Of a stretch of 64,000 nt of DNA, positions 25,591-34,983 are shown piece after piece. A program made the translations under genes and the position numbers. The number at the start of each line of letters is the position of its first letter. Positions within the stretch are counted from its first letter, which is position 1. The stretch is taken from positions 806,001-870,000 of the forward strand of contig NZ_JAIEZP010000001.1 in the NCBI RefSeq assembly GCF_019679475.1, written 5' to 3'. Under the pieces are notes generated by a model. That model saw only the letters and a list, made by a program, of their open reading frames with translations, searched no databases and was not told the DNA's origin. Source of the stretch: Hyphomonas sediminis. Its GTDB lineage: Bacteria > Pseudomonadota > Alphaproteobacteria > Caulobacterales > Hyphomonadaceae.

Positions 25591-26958
25591 CTATTCCAAG
25601 CCGCGTGGAAGCAGCGCAGCCAGCGGCCAGACCGCCTGGACGATGGCTCCGGTGGCTGGCGGCGTGCGGTTTCGGGAGGCGATTCTGCCGCCGGTACGCT
25701 CGATCAGCGTCTTGGCGATGAAAAAGCCGAGGCCCATGTCTCCGCCGCCCAGGCGCGCTTCGGACCTGTCGGAAATATAGGGCTCGCCCAATTTGGGCAG
25801 CACTTCAGACGAAAATCCGGGGCCATCATCGGTGATCGTGATCACCACCTGATCCTGCGTCCAGCTTGCTGTTGCGTCGACGCGGCTGGCGGCAAAGCTG
25901 ACGGCGTTCTCGATGAAGGCACCGAGCGCATGGAGAACCTCCGGGCTGCGCGCCAGCACCGGGGGCTTTTCCGAGCCGCCTTCGCCGGGCATCGCGCGAA
26001 CGACCAACGCCACGCCGAGGCCCTTCATCGGGGCGGCGGCTTCTTCCACCAGCGCGTCCAGCGGCATCCGGGCGTGGACAATGTCCTGCGCGTCGCGCGC
26101 TTCGCGGATGGCAGAGAGGATGGAGCGGCACCGGTCAGCCTGCTCGGCGATCAGGCGGAAATCTTCGGCATGCGGATTATCCGGATCGGTCTGCGCGACC
26201 AGTTCCTTGGCGACGAGGTGAATGGTGGCGAGCGGCGTGCCCAGTTCGTGCGCCGTCATGGCGGACATGGCGCCCAGCGCCGAGAGTTTCTGCTCGCGCG
26301 CCATGACGACACTGGCCGCGTCCAGCGCGCGCACGAGGCGGGCCTCATCCTGGCTGACGCGGGCAGCCGAGAGGGTGAAAAATACAACCCCCACCGCGAG
26401 GGCAGCGAACTGGCCCCATTGGAACAGGCTCGGCAGGTGTGTGCCGCCGCTTTCTTCCCAGGGCAGGGGCAAGCTGAAGACCGGCATGAGCGCCGCAAGG
26501 CCGAGCGCGAGGAATGCAATGGCGCTGGCGCGTTTCCGGCCAAGGCTGAGCGCGGCGACCGTGACAGGCGCAAGCATCAGCAGCAGGAAGGGGTTTGAGA
26601 GGCCGCCGGTGGCGGCGATCAGGGCGGCAAGCTGAACTGTGTCGAAGCCAAGCTGCAGCACCGCTTCCCAGCCACTGGTCAGGCGCTGGGACTGAAAAGC
26701 GAATGACAGGAACACGTTCAGCCAGGCCGATGCCGCAATGATCGCAAGGCAAAGGGCGAGCGGAACATCGAAGCCAAGGACGAAGGCGACCAGCAGAACG
26801 GCTGCTGTCTGGCCGGCGACCGCCAGCCAGCGCAGGGCAATGAAGGTACGCAGCCGTGTTCGGCCAAGCGCAGATTGCGCCGAGCCCAGCCCTTCCGGGG
26901 CAAGCGTGAAGATCGCGTCCTCAAAGCCCAGTCTCGAATCGCGGGTGAAATCGTCCAT
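25591..26958 (-). CDS. regB: RegB/ActS/PrrB-type redox sensor kinase
   Basis: The 455 aa protein has about six transmembrane segments in residues 38-200. The ubiquinone-binding heptad GGLSNPF is at 118-124. The H-box is AHELGTPLATIHLVAKEL, with phosphorylated His237, and the redox-active Cys lies at 277 (QADRCRSIL), as in RegB. The ATPase domain has the N box (FIENAVSFA) and DDGPGFS and GGGDMGLGFFIAKTL. Both redox-sensing features are therefore intact. It is divergent from the senC/SCO gene with 61 bp between. Confidence 0.93.
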   Translation of the reverse strand: MDDFTRDSRLGFEDAIFTLAPEGLGSAQSALGRTRLRTFIALRWLAVAGQTAAVLLVAFVLGFDVPLALCLAIIAASAWLNVFLSFAFQSQRLTSGWEAVLQLGFDTVQLAALIAATGGLSNPFLLLMLAPVTVAALSLGRKRASAIAFLALGLAALMPVFSLPLPWEESGGTHLPSLFQWGQFAALAVGVVFFTLSAARVSQDEARLVRALDAASVVMAREQKLSALGAMSAMTAHELGTPLATIHLVAKELVAQTDPDNPHAEDFRLIAEQADRCRSILSAIREARDAQDIVHARMPLDALVEEAAAPMKGLGVALVVRAMPGEGGSEKPPVLARSPEVLHALGAFIENAVSFAASRVDATASWTQDQVVITITDDGPGFSSEVLPKLGEPYISDRSEARLGGGDMGLGFFIAKTLIERTGGRIASRNRTPPATGAIVQAVWPLAALLPRGLE

Positions 26959-27019
26959 GCCCGACTTATGCGGCAGCCTGTCCCTTGCGCCAAGCAGGCT
27001 GATCGGGGCCTATGCGCGT

Positions 27020-27640
27020 ATGCGAAAGACATTTGCCCTCGCCCTTCCGGCGCTTCTCGTTCTGGCTGCCTGTGGTGGCGCTTCTGACACGCCGGCCGCT
27101 GGCGGCGCCAAGTCCGGCGGCGCGCAGGCCAGTTGTTCCAGCCGCGCCTATCCGGAAATCGGCGGGCCGATCTCGCTGATCGACCAGACCGGAACACGCG
27201 TTACAGAGGAGGCCTTCAAGGGCCGCCCCACCGTTGTCTATTTCGGTTTCACCTATTGCCCGGATGTGTGCCCGGCAGCGCTCTCCACGCTTGGCGCGGC
27301 CTACCGCCGCCTGCCGGAAGGTGAAACCGCGCCGCAAACCGTTCTGATCTCCATCGATCCTGAGCGCGACACGCCCGAGGCGCTGGCGACCTATGTGGCG
27401 ACACCGGCCTTCCCGAAGGAGCTGGTCGGGCTGACCGGCACCGAGGCGGAAATCCGCGCTGCTGCCGATGCGTTCAAGGCGGATTATTCCCGCATCGAGC
27501 AGCCTGAGAGCCTGGCCGAATACACGATGGACCACACCAACCTCATCTATGTGATGGACGAGGACTGGCAGCTGAAGACCTTCTTCACGCATGAAGATAC
27601 GCCCGAGACGATCTCGGCCTGCCTGGCGGAGCTGTTCTAG
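27020..27640 (+). CDS. senC: SCO1/SenC/PrrC copper-binding lipoprotein
   Basis: The 206 aa protein has a lipoprotein signal ending LVLAAC (Cys18) and a thioredoxin-like fold. The copper ligands are Cys80 and Cys84 in FTYCPDVCP and His172 in MDHTNLIYV. SCO proteins deliver copper to the CuA site of cytochrome oxidase and may act in redox signalling. It is divergent from regB, the conserved regB-senC-regA association. The start is the ATG at 27020; longer frames antisense to regB are ignored. Its stop overlaps the convergent glycosyltransferase by 4 bp. Confidence 0.93.
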   Translation: MRKTFALALPALLVLAACGGASDTPAAGGAKSGGAQASCSSRAYPEIGGPISLIDQTGTRVTEEAFKGRPTVVYFGFTYCPDVCPAALSTLGAAYRRLPEGETAPQTVLISIDPERDTPEALATYVATPAFPKELVGLTGTEAEIRAAADAFKADYSRIEQPESLAEYTMDHTNLIYVMDEDWQLKTFFTHEDTPETISACLAELF

Positions 27641-28380
27641 ATCTCGTCCGCACCGCCGGGATTACGCCGGCGGCGGATTAGCCACATGACGCCGCGCAGG
27701 TCCGACAGGGCGTCCTTCAGGCGGCCGAAATTGGTGTATTTCGACCGGCCTTCGCCGCGCGGGCGGTGGTTCACTTCCCGGAACTCCACCAGATGCCCGT
27801 CCGCGCGCATCAGGGCTGGCATGTAGCGGTGCATGTGATCGAAATAGGGCAGTAGCAGGAAGGTTGCCCGATCCATCACCTTGATGCCGCATCCGGAGTC
27901 GTCGCAATCGTCCTTCAGGAGGCGTTTGCGGATGCGGTTGGCAAACCGGCTGCCGAAACGCTTCCAGGCGGTGTCCTTGCGGCTGCCCCGGCGGCCCATC
28001 ACCATTTTCAGGCCATGGGGCGCGTCGGCGCGCGTCAGTTGGCGGTAAAGGTCGGGAAGGTCTGCCGGATCGTTCTGGCCGTCGCCGTCAAGCGTGCCGA
28101 CAACCGGCGCGCGCGCGGCCAGGATGCCCGAACGGATTGCTCGGCTCTGCCCTGAATTCTTGCGATGGCCCAGAACACGCAGCATCGGGAAGCGCGCTTT
28201 CAGCGAGGCAAGCTGCGTGCGCGTATCGTCCGTGGAGGCGTCATCGACGAAAATCATCTCGAAGGCCCGGCCATCAAGGGCGCGGGCGATTTCCGAGGCC
28301 AGCTGTTCGACATTGCCCGCTTCATTGTGGACGGGCACGACGACGGAGAATTCAAGCGAGTCGGCCACCAGCCAGTCCAT
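27637..28380 (-). CDS. Glycosyltransferase family 2 (polyprenyl-phosphate mannosyltransferase-like)
   Basis: The 247 aa GT-A protein has FSVVVPVHNEAGNVEQLA, the DDASTDDT sugar-nucleotide loop, GHRKNSGQSRAIRSGI and the DXD-like TLDGDGQNDPADLP. It ends NHRPRGEGRSKYTNFGRL, typical of dolichyl-phosphate mannose synthase-like enzymes. There is no transmembrane tail. It is divergent from the ArnT-like transferase at 28570, and the two probably form a pair: this enzyme would load a lipid-linked sugar and the ArnT-like one would use it. Confidence 0.9.
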   Translation of the reverse strand: MDWLVADSLEFSVVVPVHNEAGNVEQLASEIARALDGRAFEMIFVDDASTDDTRTQLASLKARFPMLRVLGHRKNSGQSRAIRSGILAARAPVVGTLDGDGQNDPADLPDLYRQLTRADAPHGLKMVMGRRGSRKDTAWKRFGSRFANRIRKRLLKDDCDDSGCGIKVMDRATFLLLPYFDHMHRYMPALMRADGHLVEFREVNHRPRGEGRSKYTNFGRLKDALSDLRGVMWLIRRRRNPGGADEI

Positions 28381-28569
28381 TCATTCAATTCAGCTAATTT
28401 GCGCACATAGCTTCGCCGGGGGGTAAAATCGAGCCCCGGAAGTCAGGGCAGGTGGTCGCCGCCTGCATTTCCGGTCGTGTGTGTCCAAATTGCCCCGGCA
28501 GCAAGGCCTGCATTGCCGGGCCGCCAATTCCTCAAGACGAGCGCGCAATACGGCGCTATTAACCGGCCC

Positions 28570-30420
28570 ATGACATTGCTCGACCGTCTCTCTACCGGCT
28601 GGAAAGCCTGGCTTCTCCTTTTCGTCATCACCTTTGGCGCAGCGGCGCCGGGCGTTTTTCTTCTGCCGGCGCTGGACCGGGATGAAAGCCGCTTTGCGCA
28701 GGCCTCCAAGGAGATGCTGGAGGAGGATAATTATATCCTGATCCAGTACCAGGACGAGCTGCGCAACAAGAAGCCCGCAGGCATCCACTGGCTGCAGGCC
28801 GCCTCCACGGCGATTTTCACCGGGCCGGAAGCCAACGAGATCTGGACTTATCGAATCCCCAGCTGGCTCGGCGCGGCGTTTGGCACGCTGGCTTGTTTCT
28901 GGGCGGGTATTCCGCTCATCGGGCGGCGGGCAAGCTTCCTCGGATCTGCGTTGTTTGGCGCGACCCTTCTGCTGACCTCCGAGGCGCATATTTCGAAGAC
29001 GGACGGTATGCTCGTCTTCCTCACCACATTGGGCATCGGCGCGCTGGTACGCCTCTATGTCGAGAAATCTCAGTCGAAAGCGATGGCGATCCTCTTCTGG
29101 GTCACCATGGGCGCAGCCTTCCTCATCAAGGGACCGGTGACGCCGATGGTGGCGGCCTATGCGGGTATCGGTGTCTGGCTTTGGGACCGGCTGAAGACCG
29201 GGCGGGGAGGGGATTGGTGGCGTGTCCTGCTCTGGTGGCCGGGGCCGGTGCTCTTCGTGCTGATCGTTCTGCCCTGGCTGATCTGGATCCAGATGGCGAC
29301 GGACGGCCTCTATGTGCAGGGCGCAGTGGGCAAGGATCTAAAGGACAAGTTCGTTGGCGCTTCGGAGGGCCATGGCGGGCTGCCCGGCTATCATCTGGCG
29401 CATATCCCCGCATGGTTCTTTCCGGCAAGCCTTCTGCTTATTCCGGCCATCGTTGCCACGGCGCGCGCCCTGCGCGGCGAAACGCTGACGGCGCTTGGCC
29501 ATGGCACAGCCGGCCTCCGCTTCCTGCTCGCCTGGGGCGTGCCGACCTGGCTGTTCTTCGAACTGCTGCCGACCAAGCTCAGCCACTACATTCTGCCGGC
29601 CTATCCCGCATTCGGCCTGCTTTGCGGCTATGCGGCGGTGCAGATGATGGATGGCATGAAAATGCCGCTGGCGCGTGGCCTCGGCATGATCACCTTCCTG
29701 ATCGGCGCGGTGGTGCTGCTCGCAGCGTCCTTCCCTGGTGTCACCAGCTATTTCATGGCCGAAACTGCGGGTGATTTCACCACCGTTTCCAAGGAAGAAG
29801 TGCTGGCCTCGTGGGAAGGCTACCGGGAATTCCCGATCTGGCTGTGGGCGGCAGGGTTTGCCTTTGCGGGATTGGCGCTGGTCGAATCGGCCCGCCTGCG
29901 GATGGGCGCGGCAATCACCCTGGCTGTGCTTTCCAGCGTGGCGATCGGCTGGCATGTGCGCACGTTCATGCTGTCTTCGCAGGTCTGGGTGCAGCCGACC
30001 GAGACGGCCCGTCTGGCGCTTGAAGATGTGTGCGGCATTCCGGGCGAGGACGATCTCTGCAATGTGAAGACGCCGGAACGTATCCTGGCGCTCGGCTATG
30101 CTGAGCCTTCCTATGTGCTCTCCCTCGGTACGCAGAACCTTCACCCGCCGCAGACGCCGCTTGATCTGCCAACGGATGAGAGCGCCTATCCGGTCGTCTA
30201 CCTGATGAATTTCGAGGACCGCAAGGCCGAGCCGCCCATCCTGGAGGAAGCTGCCCATCTGCGCGCGCAGGCTGCCAAGCTGGGTGTCTGCCTCACGGAA
30301 GGGGCGCCGCGCTACGCGCTCAACTATTCAAACGGCGATCCGGTGCATTTCCGGGCATGGCGGTTTGACTGGGGCGGATGTCCGGGCGCGGATCAGCCGT
30401 CCAGCTCTACGTCCCAGTAG
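28570..30420 (+). CDS. ArnT-like GT-C glycosyltransferase
   Basis: The 616 aa protein has many membrane segments and the GT83/PMT N-terminal loop LPALDRDESRFAQASKEMLE, in which the acidic residues of DRDESR are the catalytic candidates. RNKKPAGIHWLQA follows, as in ArnT family members. Such enzymes move a sugar from a polyprenyl phosphate to lipid A or a glycan in the periplasm. The ATG at 28570 fits the family start; a frame to 28477 exists. The acceptor is unknown. Its 3' end overlaps the convergent HNH gene by 28 bp. Confidence 0.9.
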   Translation: MTLLDRLSTGWKAWLLLFVITFGAAAPGVFLLPALDRDESRFAQASKEMLEEDNYILIQYQDELRNKKPAGIHWLQAASTAIFTGPEANEIWTYRIPSWLGAAFGTLACFWAGIPLIGRRASFLGSALFGATLLLTSEAHISKTDGMLVFLTTLGIGALVRLYVEKSQSKAMAILFWVTMGAAFLIKGPVTPMVAAYAGIGVWLWDRLKTGRGGDWWRVLLWWPGPVLFVLIVLPWLIWIQMATDGLYVQGAVGKDLKDKFVGASEGHGGLPGYHLAHIPAWFFPASLLLIPAIVATARALRGETLTALGHGTAGLRFLLAWGVPTWLFFELLPTKLSHYILPAYPAFGLLCGYAAVQMMDGMKMPLARGLGMITFLIGAVVLLAASFPGVTSYFMAETAGDFTTVSKEEVLASWEGYREFPIWLWAAGFAFAGLALVESARLRMGAAITLAVLSSVAIGWHVRTFMLSSQVWVQPTETARLALEDVCGIPGEDDLCNVKTPERILALGYAEPSYVLSLGTQNLHPPQTPLDLPTDESAYPVVYLMNFEDRKAEPPILEEAAHLRAQAAKLGVCLTEGAPRYALNYSNGDPVHFRAWRFDWGGCPGADQPSSSTSQ

Positions 30421-30956
30421 AGATAGTCCATCCAGGTTTCATGCAGGTAGTTCGGCGGGAATTTCCGGCCGATGTCCTGAAGCTGGAAGTTGTTGGGCCG
30501 GAAGGGCTTGCGCTGAAGGTCCATGCCGCTGTCGCGCAACATCTTGCCGCCCTTGGCAAGGTTACACGGGCTGCAGGCGGCAACGATGTTTTCCCATGTC
30601 GTGCGCCCGCCTTTGGAGCGCGGGATCACGTGATCGAAGGTCAGGTTTTCGTGCGATCCGCAATAGGCGCAGGCGAAGCCATCGCGCAGGAACACGTTGA
30701 ACCGCGTGAAGGCAGGCGGACGGTCCTGGCGGACGAAATCGCGGAGTGCGATGACCGACGGCAAGCGCATTTCCCGGCTGGGGCTGCGCACCATGAAGTC
30801 ATATTCGGCAACAATGTCCACACGGTCGAGGAAAACCGCCTTGATCACTTCCTGCCAGGGCCAGAGGGATAGCGGATAGTAGGAAAGCGGCCTGAAATCA
30901 GCATTCAGGACTAATGCGGGGCGTCCATGCGGCGGGGCGGTGATTATCTCAGCCAT
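30393..30956 (-). CDS. HNH endonuclease family protein
   Basis: The 187 aa protein is of the widespread chromosomal type starting LVLNADFRPLSYYPLSLWPWQEVIKAVFLDRV. The HNH core is CAYCGSHENLTFDHVIPRSKGGRTTWENIVAACSPCNLAKGG, with paired CxxC motifs for structural zinc, the DH catalytic pair and the N of WEN. GGAGGG stands before the ATG at 30956. These conserved, non-mobile HNH genes have an unknown cellular substrate. Confidence 0.92.
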   Translation of the reverse strand: MAEIITAPPHGRPALVLNADFRPLSYYPLSLWPWQEVIKAVFLDRVDIVAEYDFMVRSPSREMRLPSVIALRDFVRQDRPPAFTRFNVFLRDGFACAYCGSHENLTFDHVIPRSKGGRTTWENIVAACSPCNLAKGGKMLRDSGMDLQRKPFRPNNFQLQDIGRKFPPNYLHETWMDYLYWDVELDG

Positions 30957-31109
30957 GTTTCCCTCCGGTTCGGCCCTGATGGGCTTTATCCTGGTTGATC
31001 CTGCTGAAGACGCGCGCTCCTTAAAGTCTGGCGTTCGCCTGTTCCTAGGCGATTCCCATAATAAGATTATGACAGCGCAGGCTGAACGCAAGGCCCCGTG
31101 CGCTGAGCT

Positions 31110-31754
31110 TCATTTTGCCGATGGCGCAGAATCGCGGGCGCGCTCGGCATTCAGCCATCCCCAGAGCAGGTGAGCAGCAACGCCCCGGCTGGGCCGCCAG
31201 ATCTCGGCATGTGCTGTAAATGCCTTTGATTCCATGCGGGTTTCATAACGGCCGAGCTGTTTGTGGGCCTCCATCAGGCCAACATCTGCGGTAGGGAAGG
31301 CATCCATCTCGCCCACCGCATAGAGCAGGAATAATTCTGCCGTCCACGGCCCGATGCCACGCACAGCCACAAGCTCCGCGCGGGCCGAATCAAGGTCATT
31401 GGCGCACACGCGCGTGAGGTTCAGGCCACCGGTAACCATGGCTTCGGCGATGGAAGTGAGGTGGGCGACTTTCGGTCGGGAGAGGCCGCACGCCCGCAGA
31501 TCGTCTTCACTAGCCGAGAGGATCGCTTCGGGCGTAACCTCGCCGAGGAATGTCTCGACACGGCCCCAGATGGTGGCGGCGGCTTTGGTGGAGAGTTGCT
31601 GGTGGGCAATCATCCGGCCCAGCATGGAATAGGTCGGCTCGCCCGTGCGCCAGTCTGGAACGCCGATGGTTTCATAGGCCCGGGCGAGGGCAGGGTCGGC
31701 GAGAGCGAGACGCTCGCAGGCAGTTTTCAGCCGGCGGCGTGTCGGCGCAGTCAT
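31110..31754 (-). CDS. DNA-3-methyladenine glycosylase II (AlkA-like)
   Basis: The 214 aa HhH-GPD glycosylase removes alkylated bases in base excision repair. It shows MIAHQQLSTKAAATIWGRV, the helix-hairpin-helix LVAVRGIGPWTAELFLLYAV, and the catalytic Asp in DAFPTADVGL. It lacks the N-terminal AlkA_N domain, so it is the short type. Its start overlaps the plsC stop by 4 bp. Confidence 0.9.
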   Translation of the reverse strand: MTAPTRRRLKTACERLALADPALARAYETIGVPDWRTGEPTYSMLGRMIAHQQLSTKAAATIWGRVETFLGEVTPEAILSASEDDLRACGLSRPKVAHLTSIAEAMVTGGLNLTRVCANDLDSARAELVAVRGIGPWTAELFLLYAVGEMDAFPTADVGLMEAHKQLGRYETRMESKAFTAHAEIWRPSRGVAAHLLWGWLNAERARDSAPSAK

Positions 31755-32491
31755 CCCAATATTTCCTTCTGTACCGCGCGCCCTTCTTCCAGCAGGCGGT
31801 TGGACGCGGTTTCCAGCTCTGCCTCAAGACGCGGCATCAGGGCCTTCCGGTCAAGCCCCGGCGGAATGGCAGGCAGGATTTCGTAGACGATCTTGCCGGC
31901 GGTCCGGCGTGTTCCCTTGGCTGGCCAGCAGAGACCCGCATTTGTCGCCACCGGGACGATAGGAAGGTCCAGCGCCTTGTTGAAGGCAGAGATTCCGGCT
32001 GGCTGGTAGGCGGGTTCCGCGCCCGGCGCTGTGCGGGTGCCTTCCGGGAAAATGATCAGGCTGCGGCCTTGTGCGGCGCGCTTTTTGGCAGCCGCCACCA
32101 TGGTTTTCAGCGTTTTGGAGGTTCCCGCCCGGTCGATCGGGATCATCTGGGTCTTGAGCGCGTACCAGCCGAGGAAGGGGTAGAACAGCAGCTCCTTCTT
32201 CAGGATGATCGCCGGATCGTTACACACGATGAACGGGATGAAGATGTCGAGCATGCAGTGATGCTTGCCCGCATAGATTACTGGTTCGTTGGTGAGGTTC
32301 TCACGGCCACGGATTTCCGTGTCGATATTGCAGATCAGCTTCAGCCCCAGCCGGATGATGTGCGCATAAAGCCGGATGCAGCGCTGGGCAGCGACGCGCG
32401 GCAGGAGCATCGTCGGCAGGTAGAGCAGGCCGCAGATGGCCATCCAGCCATAGAGCCACGCCACGAACAGGTAAGAGCGGAGTGCAGTCAT
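31751..32491 (-). CDS. plsC: 1-acyl-sn-glycerol-3-phosphate acyltransferase
   Basis: The 246 aa membrane enzyme converts lysophosphatidate to phosphatidate. The HX4D motif appears as KHHCMLDIF, the second motif as IPIDRAGTSKT, and the third as IIFPEGTRT. The N-terminus has hydrophobic segments (YLFVAWLYGWMAICGLLYLP). It is downstream of ftsE-ftsX with a 44 bp gap on the same strand, a conserved alphaproteobacterial linkage. Confidence 0.93.
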   Translation of the reverse strand: MTALRSYLFVAWLYGWMAICGLLYLPTMLLPRVAAQRCIRLYAHIIRLGLKLICNIDTEIRGRENLTNEPVIYAGKHHCMLDIFIPFIVCNDPAIILKKELLFYPFLGWYALKTQMIPIDRAGTSKTLKTMVAAAKKRAAQGRSLIIFPEGTRTAPGAEPAYQPAGISAFNKALDLPIVPVATNAGLCWPAKGTRRTAGKIVYEILPAIPPGLDRKALMPRLEAELETASNRLLEEGRAVQKEILG

Positions 32492-32535
32492 ATCAGCGCT
32501 GTAGCGGGCCTTGCGGCGTTCGTCACTAGAAACGG

Positions 32536-33408
32536 CTACATCATCGAGCGCAGCGCCCGCATCACCGTGATGCCCGCCGCAATGCGCGAAGCGAGGCCCG
32601 CGATGACCGGCGTGACGACAAGGACAGCGAGGTCCGGGAAGTCCAGCGTCAGTTCGGGCAACAGGCCGGACCGGTTTCCGCCAGAGCGCGCCACGACGAT
32701 CAGCACGGCAACGGCGGCCAGTGCCACAAGTGCGCCAACCGTGCCCGCCCGCAGGCCGAGCAGCCAGAAGCGGCGCTCGAACAGGTTGGCGATGAACCTG
32801 TCACGCGCCCCGGCGATGTGCAGCACGTCGACAATATCGCGCCGGGCAAGCAGCGCGGCATGGGTCGCAAAGGCAATAACGGCGATGGCGGTTGAGCCGA
32901 GCAGGGCGACGATGGCTAGCGCGATCAGACGCGCGGTGCCCAGCATCCGCCGGACATCGCCCGCCCAGGCCGAATGAGAATCGACGGCGGCGGTAAAGCC
33001 AGCCTTCTCAAGCGCCGTGCTCAGCACCCGGCCAATATCGCCGACGTCCGGGGAGGCCGTCACCGCAATCAGGCGCGGCACGGGCAGGTCGGCGGGCAGG
33101 CCCCGACTGCCGAAGGTCGGCTCCAGCAGGGCGGAGATTTCTGCATCGGAGAGGAGCCGGGCGCCCTCGACGCCTTCTATTCGCTGGATCAGCAGGGTTG
33201 CCGTCTGCGCGTCGGCCACTTCAGCGCCAGAGAGGGAGACCGTGTATTCGCCTTCCACTTCAGCGGTCCAGGCGCGGGCCGCGCCATAGGTGGATTTGGC
33301 CGTGAGGGCGGCCAATGCGGCCAGGAAGCAGAGCGCGCCGACAACGAAAAACAGCGCCGCTTCGCGGGCGTCTTCAAGGGGCAGGAGAGAGGTTTCACCG
33401 CGTTTCAT
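32536..33408 (-). CDS. ftsX: Cell division permease FtsX
   Basis: The 290 aa protein has four transmembrane segments with the first near residues 18-38 and a periplasmic loop of about 125 residues (TAEVEGEYTVSLSG onward). The terminal part ends AGLASRIAAGITVMRALRSMM. The FtsX cytoplasmic loop signature appears as RRDIVDVLHIAGARDRFIANLFERRF. FtsEX uses ATP to activate periplasmic peptidoglycan hydrolases at the division site. Its start overlaps the ftsE stop by 4 bp. Confidence 0.92.
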   Translation of the reverse strand: MKRGETSLLPLEDAREAALFFVVGALCFLAALAALTAKSTYGAARAWTAEVEGEYTVSLSGAEVADAQTATLLIQRIEGVEGARLLSDAEISALLEPTFGSRGLPADLPVPRLIAVTASPDVGDIGRVLSTALEKAGFTAAVDSHSAWAGDVRRMLGTARLIALAIVALLGSTAIAVIAFATHAALLARRDIVDVLHIAGARDRFIANLFERRFWLLGLRAGTVGALVALAAVAVLIVVARSGGNRSGLLPELTLDFPDLAVLVVTPVIAGLASRIAAGITVMRALRSMM

Positions 33409-34166
33409 GGGTCTTCTGCCTTGATCTCGATGCCATCGCCGCGCCGGCGGGCCGTCTTGCCGGGATCGGCGCTTGTGCGGGCGAGCAGGCCATCGGCGAG
33501 ATGATAGACCGGCGCGTCGATCTGCCGGACAAGGCCCAGATCATGTGTCGCGATGATGACCGTCGTACCGAGCCGCTTGTTGAGCTCGATGAACAGGCGC
33601 ATCAGCCGGGCGCCCATCTCAGGGTCAACGTTGCCGGTGGGCTCGTCCGCGATCAGCAGGTCAGGCTGGGTAACCACGGCGCGGGCGATGGCCACGCGCT
33701 GCTGCTCGCCGCCTGAAAGGGTTTCGGGCCGTTTGTGCATCCGCTCGCCCAGGCCCACCCAGGCGAGCAGTTCTTCGACATCGGCCCGGTATTGCGATTC
33801 CTTGCGGCCCATCACGCGCAGGGGGAGGGCGGCATTTTCATAGGCGGTCAGGTGGCCCAGCAGGCGGAATTCCTGGAACACGACCCCGATCCGGCGGCGC
33901 AGGGCGGAGAGTTGGTCGCGCGTCAGCCGGCTGGTGGGGCGGCCGAACAGGGAAACTTCCCCGGTGCTGGGCGGACGTGCCAGATAGAGCAGTTTCAGGA
34001 GGCTGGACTTGCCCGCCCCTGAAGCACCTGTGAGGAAGCTGAACGATCCGGGTTTCAGGACCAGATCAATCCCGCTAAGAATCTCCCCTGACGCATCATA
34101 GCGAAGCGTCACCGCGTCGAGGCGGACGGCCGCTTCGTCGAAAATATCGGGGCGTAGCTGGGTCAT
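33405..34166 (-). CDS. ftsE: Cell division ATP-binding protein FtsE
   Basis: The 253 aa ABC ATPase has Walker A GASGAGKSS, the Q-loop GVVFQEFRLL, signature LSGGEQQRVAIARA, Walker B LLIADEPTGNVD and the H-loop IIATHD. FtsE pairs with FtsX. I use the ATG at 34166; a GTG at 34181 would add five residues, and neither has a clear ribosome site. The C-terminal tail (RTSADPGKTARRRGDGIEIKAEDP) is longer than the core ABC domain. It is divergent from the zinc-ribbon gene. Confidence 0.94.
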   Translation of the reverse strand: MTQLRPDIFDEAAVRLDAVTLRYDASGEILSGIDLVLKPGSFSFLTGASGAGKSSLLKLLYLARPPSTGEVSLFGRPTSRLTRDQLSALRRRIGVVFQEFRLLGHLTAYENAALPLRVMGRKESQYRADVEELLAWVGLGERMHKRPETLSGGEQQRVAIARAVVTQPDLLIADEPTGNVDPEMGARLMRLFIELNKRLGTTVIIATHDLGLVRQIDAPVYHLADGLLARTSADPGKTARRRGDGIEIKAEDP

Positions 34167-34236
34167 ATCTGGGGCGCGCACTCGTTGTTTGCGGGTTCAA
34201 CACACGGGGCGAATTGCGGGAAAGACTCTTCGGGCC

Positions 34237-34983
34237 ATGATCCTTACCTGTCCTTCCTGCGGAACTCATTATTTCGCTGATGACTCAACAATCGGTGAAA
34301 GCGGCCGCACGGTGAAGTGCGCCAGCTGCGGACATTCCTGGTTCGTGCAGCCGGCCCACCTGGCCGAAGAGGCCGCCGCCAAGCCGGCCCCGCATGAGCT
34401 GTACCGTGAGAAAATGCGCGAATCGCGGCGCGAGAAAAGCCGCCTGGCCGCTGTTTTTGCGTGGGTTTTCACCATCATCCTGTTTGTGGGGCTGACGGCG
34501 GGCGCCTTCTTCTTCCGCAATGAGGTGGTGAAGGCCTGGCCCCAATCGGCGTCTGCCTACCGCCTGTTTGGCCTGGAAGTGAATCGCTTCGGCCTTGATT
34601 TTGAGGGTGTCGTCCACACGCGCACCTTCAATGACACGATCCCCATCGTCACGGTCACGGGCCGGGCGGTGAATGTTTCCAAATCGACCGTCGAGACGCC
34701 CGGCGTGCGCGTCGACCTGAAGGACGAGAGCGGAGACATCGTGGCCACCCGGTTCAGCTTCGTGACCCCGGCAGAGCTTGCCCCCGGCACGGCAGGCCAG
34801 TTCGGCGTGGTGGTCGAGCCAACCCCGGTCGAGAGTTACGAGATCGACCTGACCTTTGTGGACCGCTCTGCTGTGCCGACCGAGCCGCCGGCGGAAGCCG
34901 CGCCGGGCCCGGCATCGCGTTCGCCGCCCACCGCAGAGGAGGCATCAGACGAGGCCCTGCTGCCGGAGACCCAGGATGAGTGA
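34237..34983 (+). CDS. MJ0042-type zinc-ribbon membrane protein (DUF3426)
   Basis: The 248 aa protein begins MILTCPSCGTHYFADDSTIG with CxxC...CASCGHSW, the MJ0042 zinc ribbon. A single transmembrane segment follows (VFAWVFTIILFVGLTAGAFFF), then a periplasmic immunoglobulin-like DUF3426 region (VTVTGRAVNVSKSTVETPGVRVDLKD) and a Pro/Ala tail. Function is unknown. Its place opposite ftsE is conserved in alphaproteobacteria. The stop overlaps the next gene by 8 bp. Confidence 0.88.
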   Translation: MILTCPSCGTHYFADDSTIGESGRTVKCASCGHSWFVQPAHLAEEAAAKPAPHELYREKMRESRREKSRLAAVFAWVFTIILFVGLTAGAFFFRNEVVKAWPQSASAYRLFGLEVNRFGLDFEGVVHTRTFNDTIPIVTVTGRAVNVSKSTVETPGVRVDLKDESGDIVATRFSFVTPAELAPGTAGQFGVVVEPTPVESYEIDLTFVDRSAVPTEPPAEAAPGPASRSPPTAEEASDEALLPETQDE

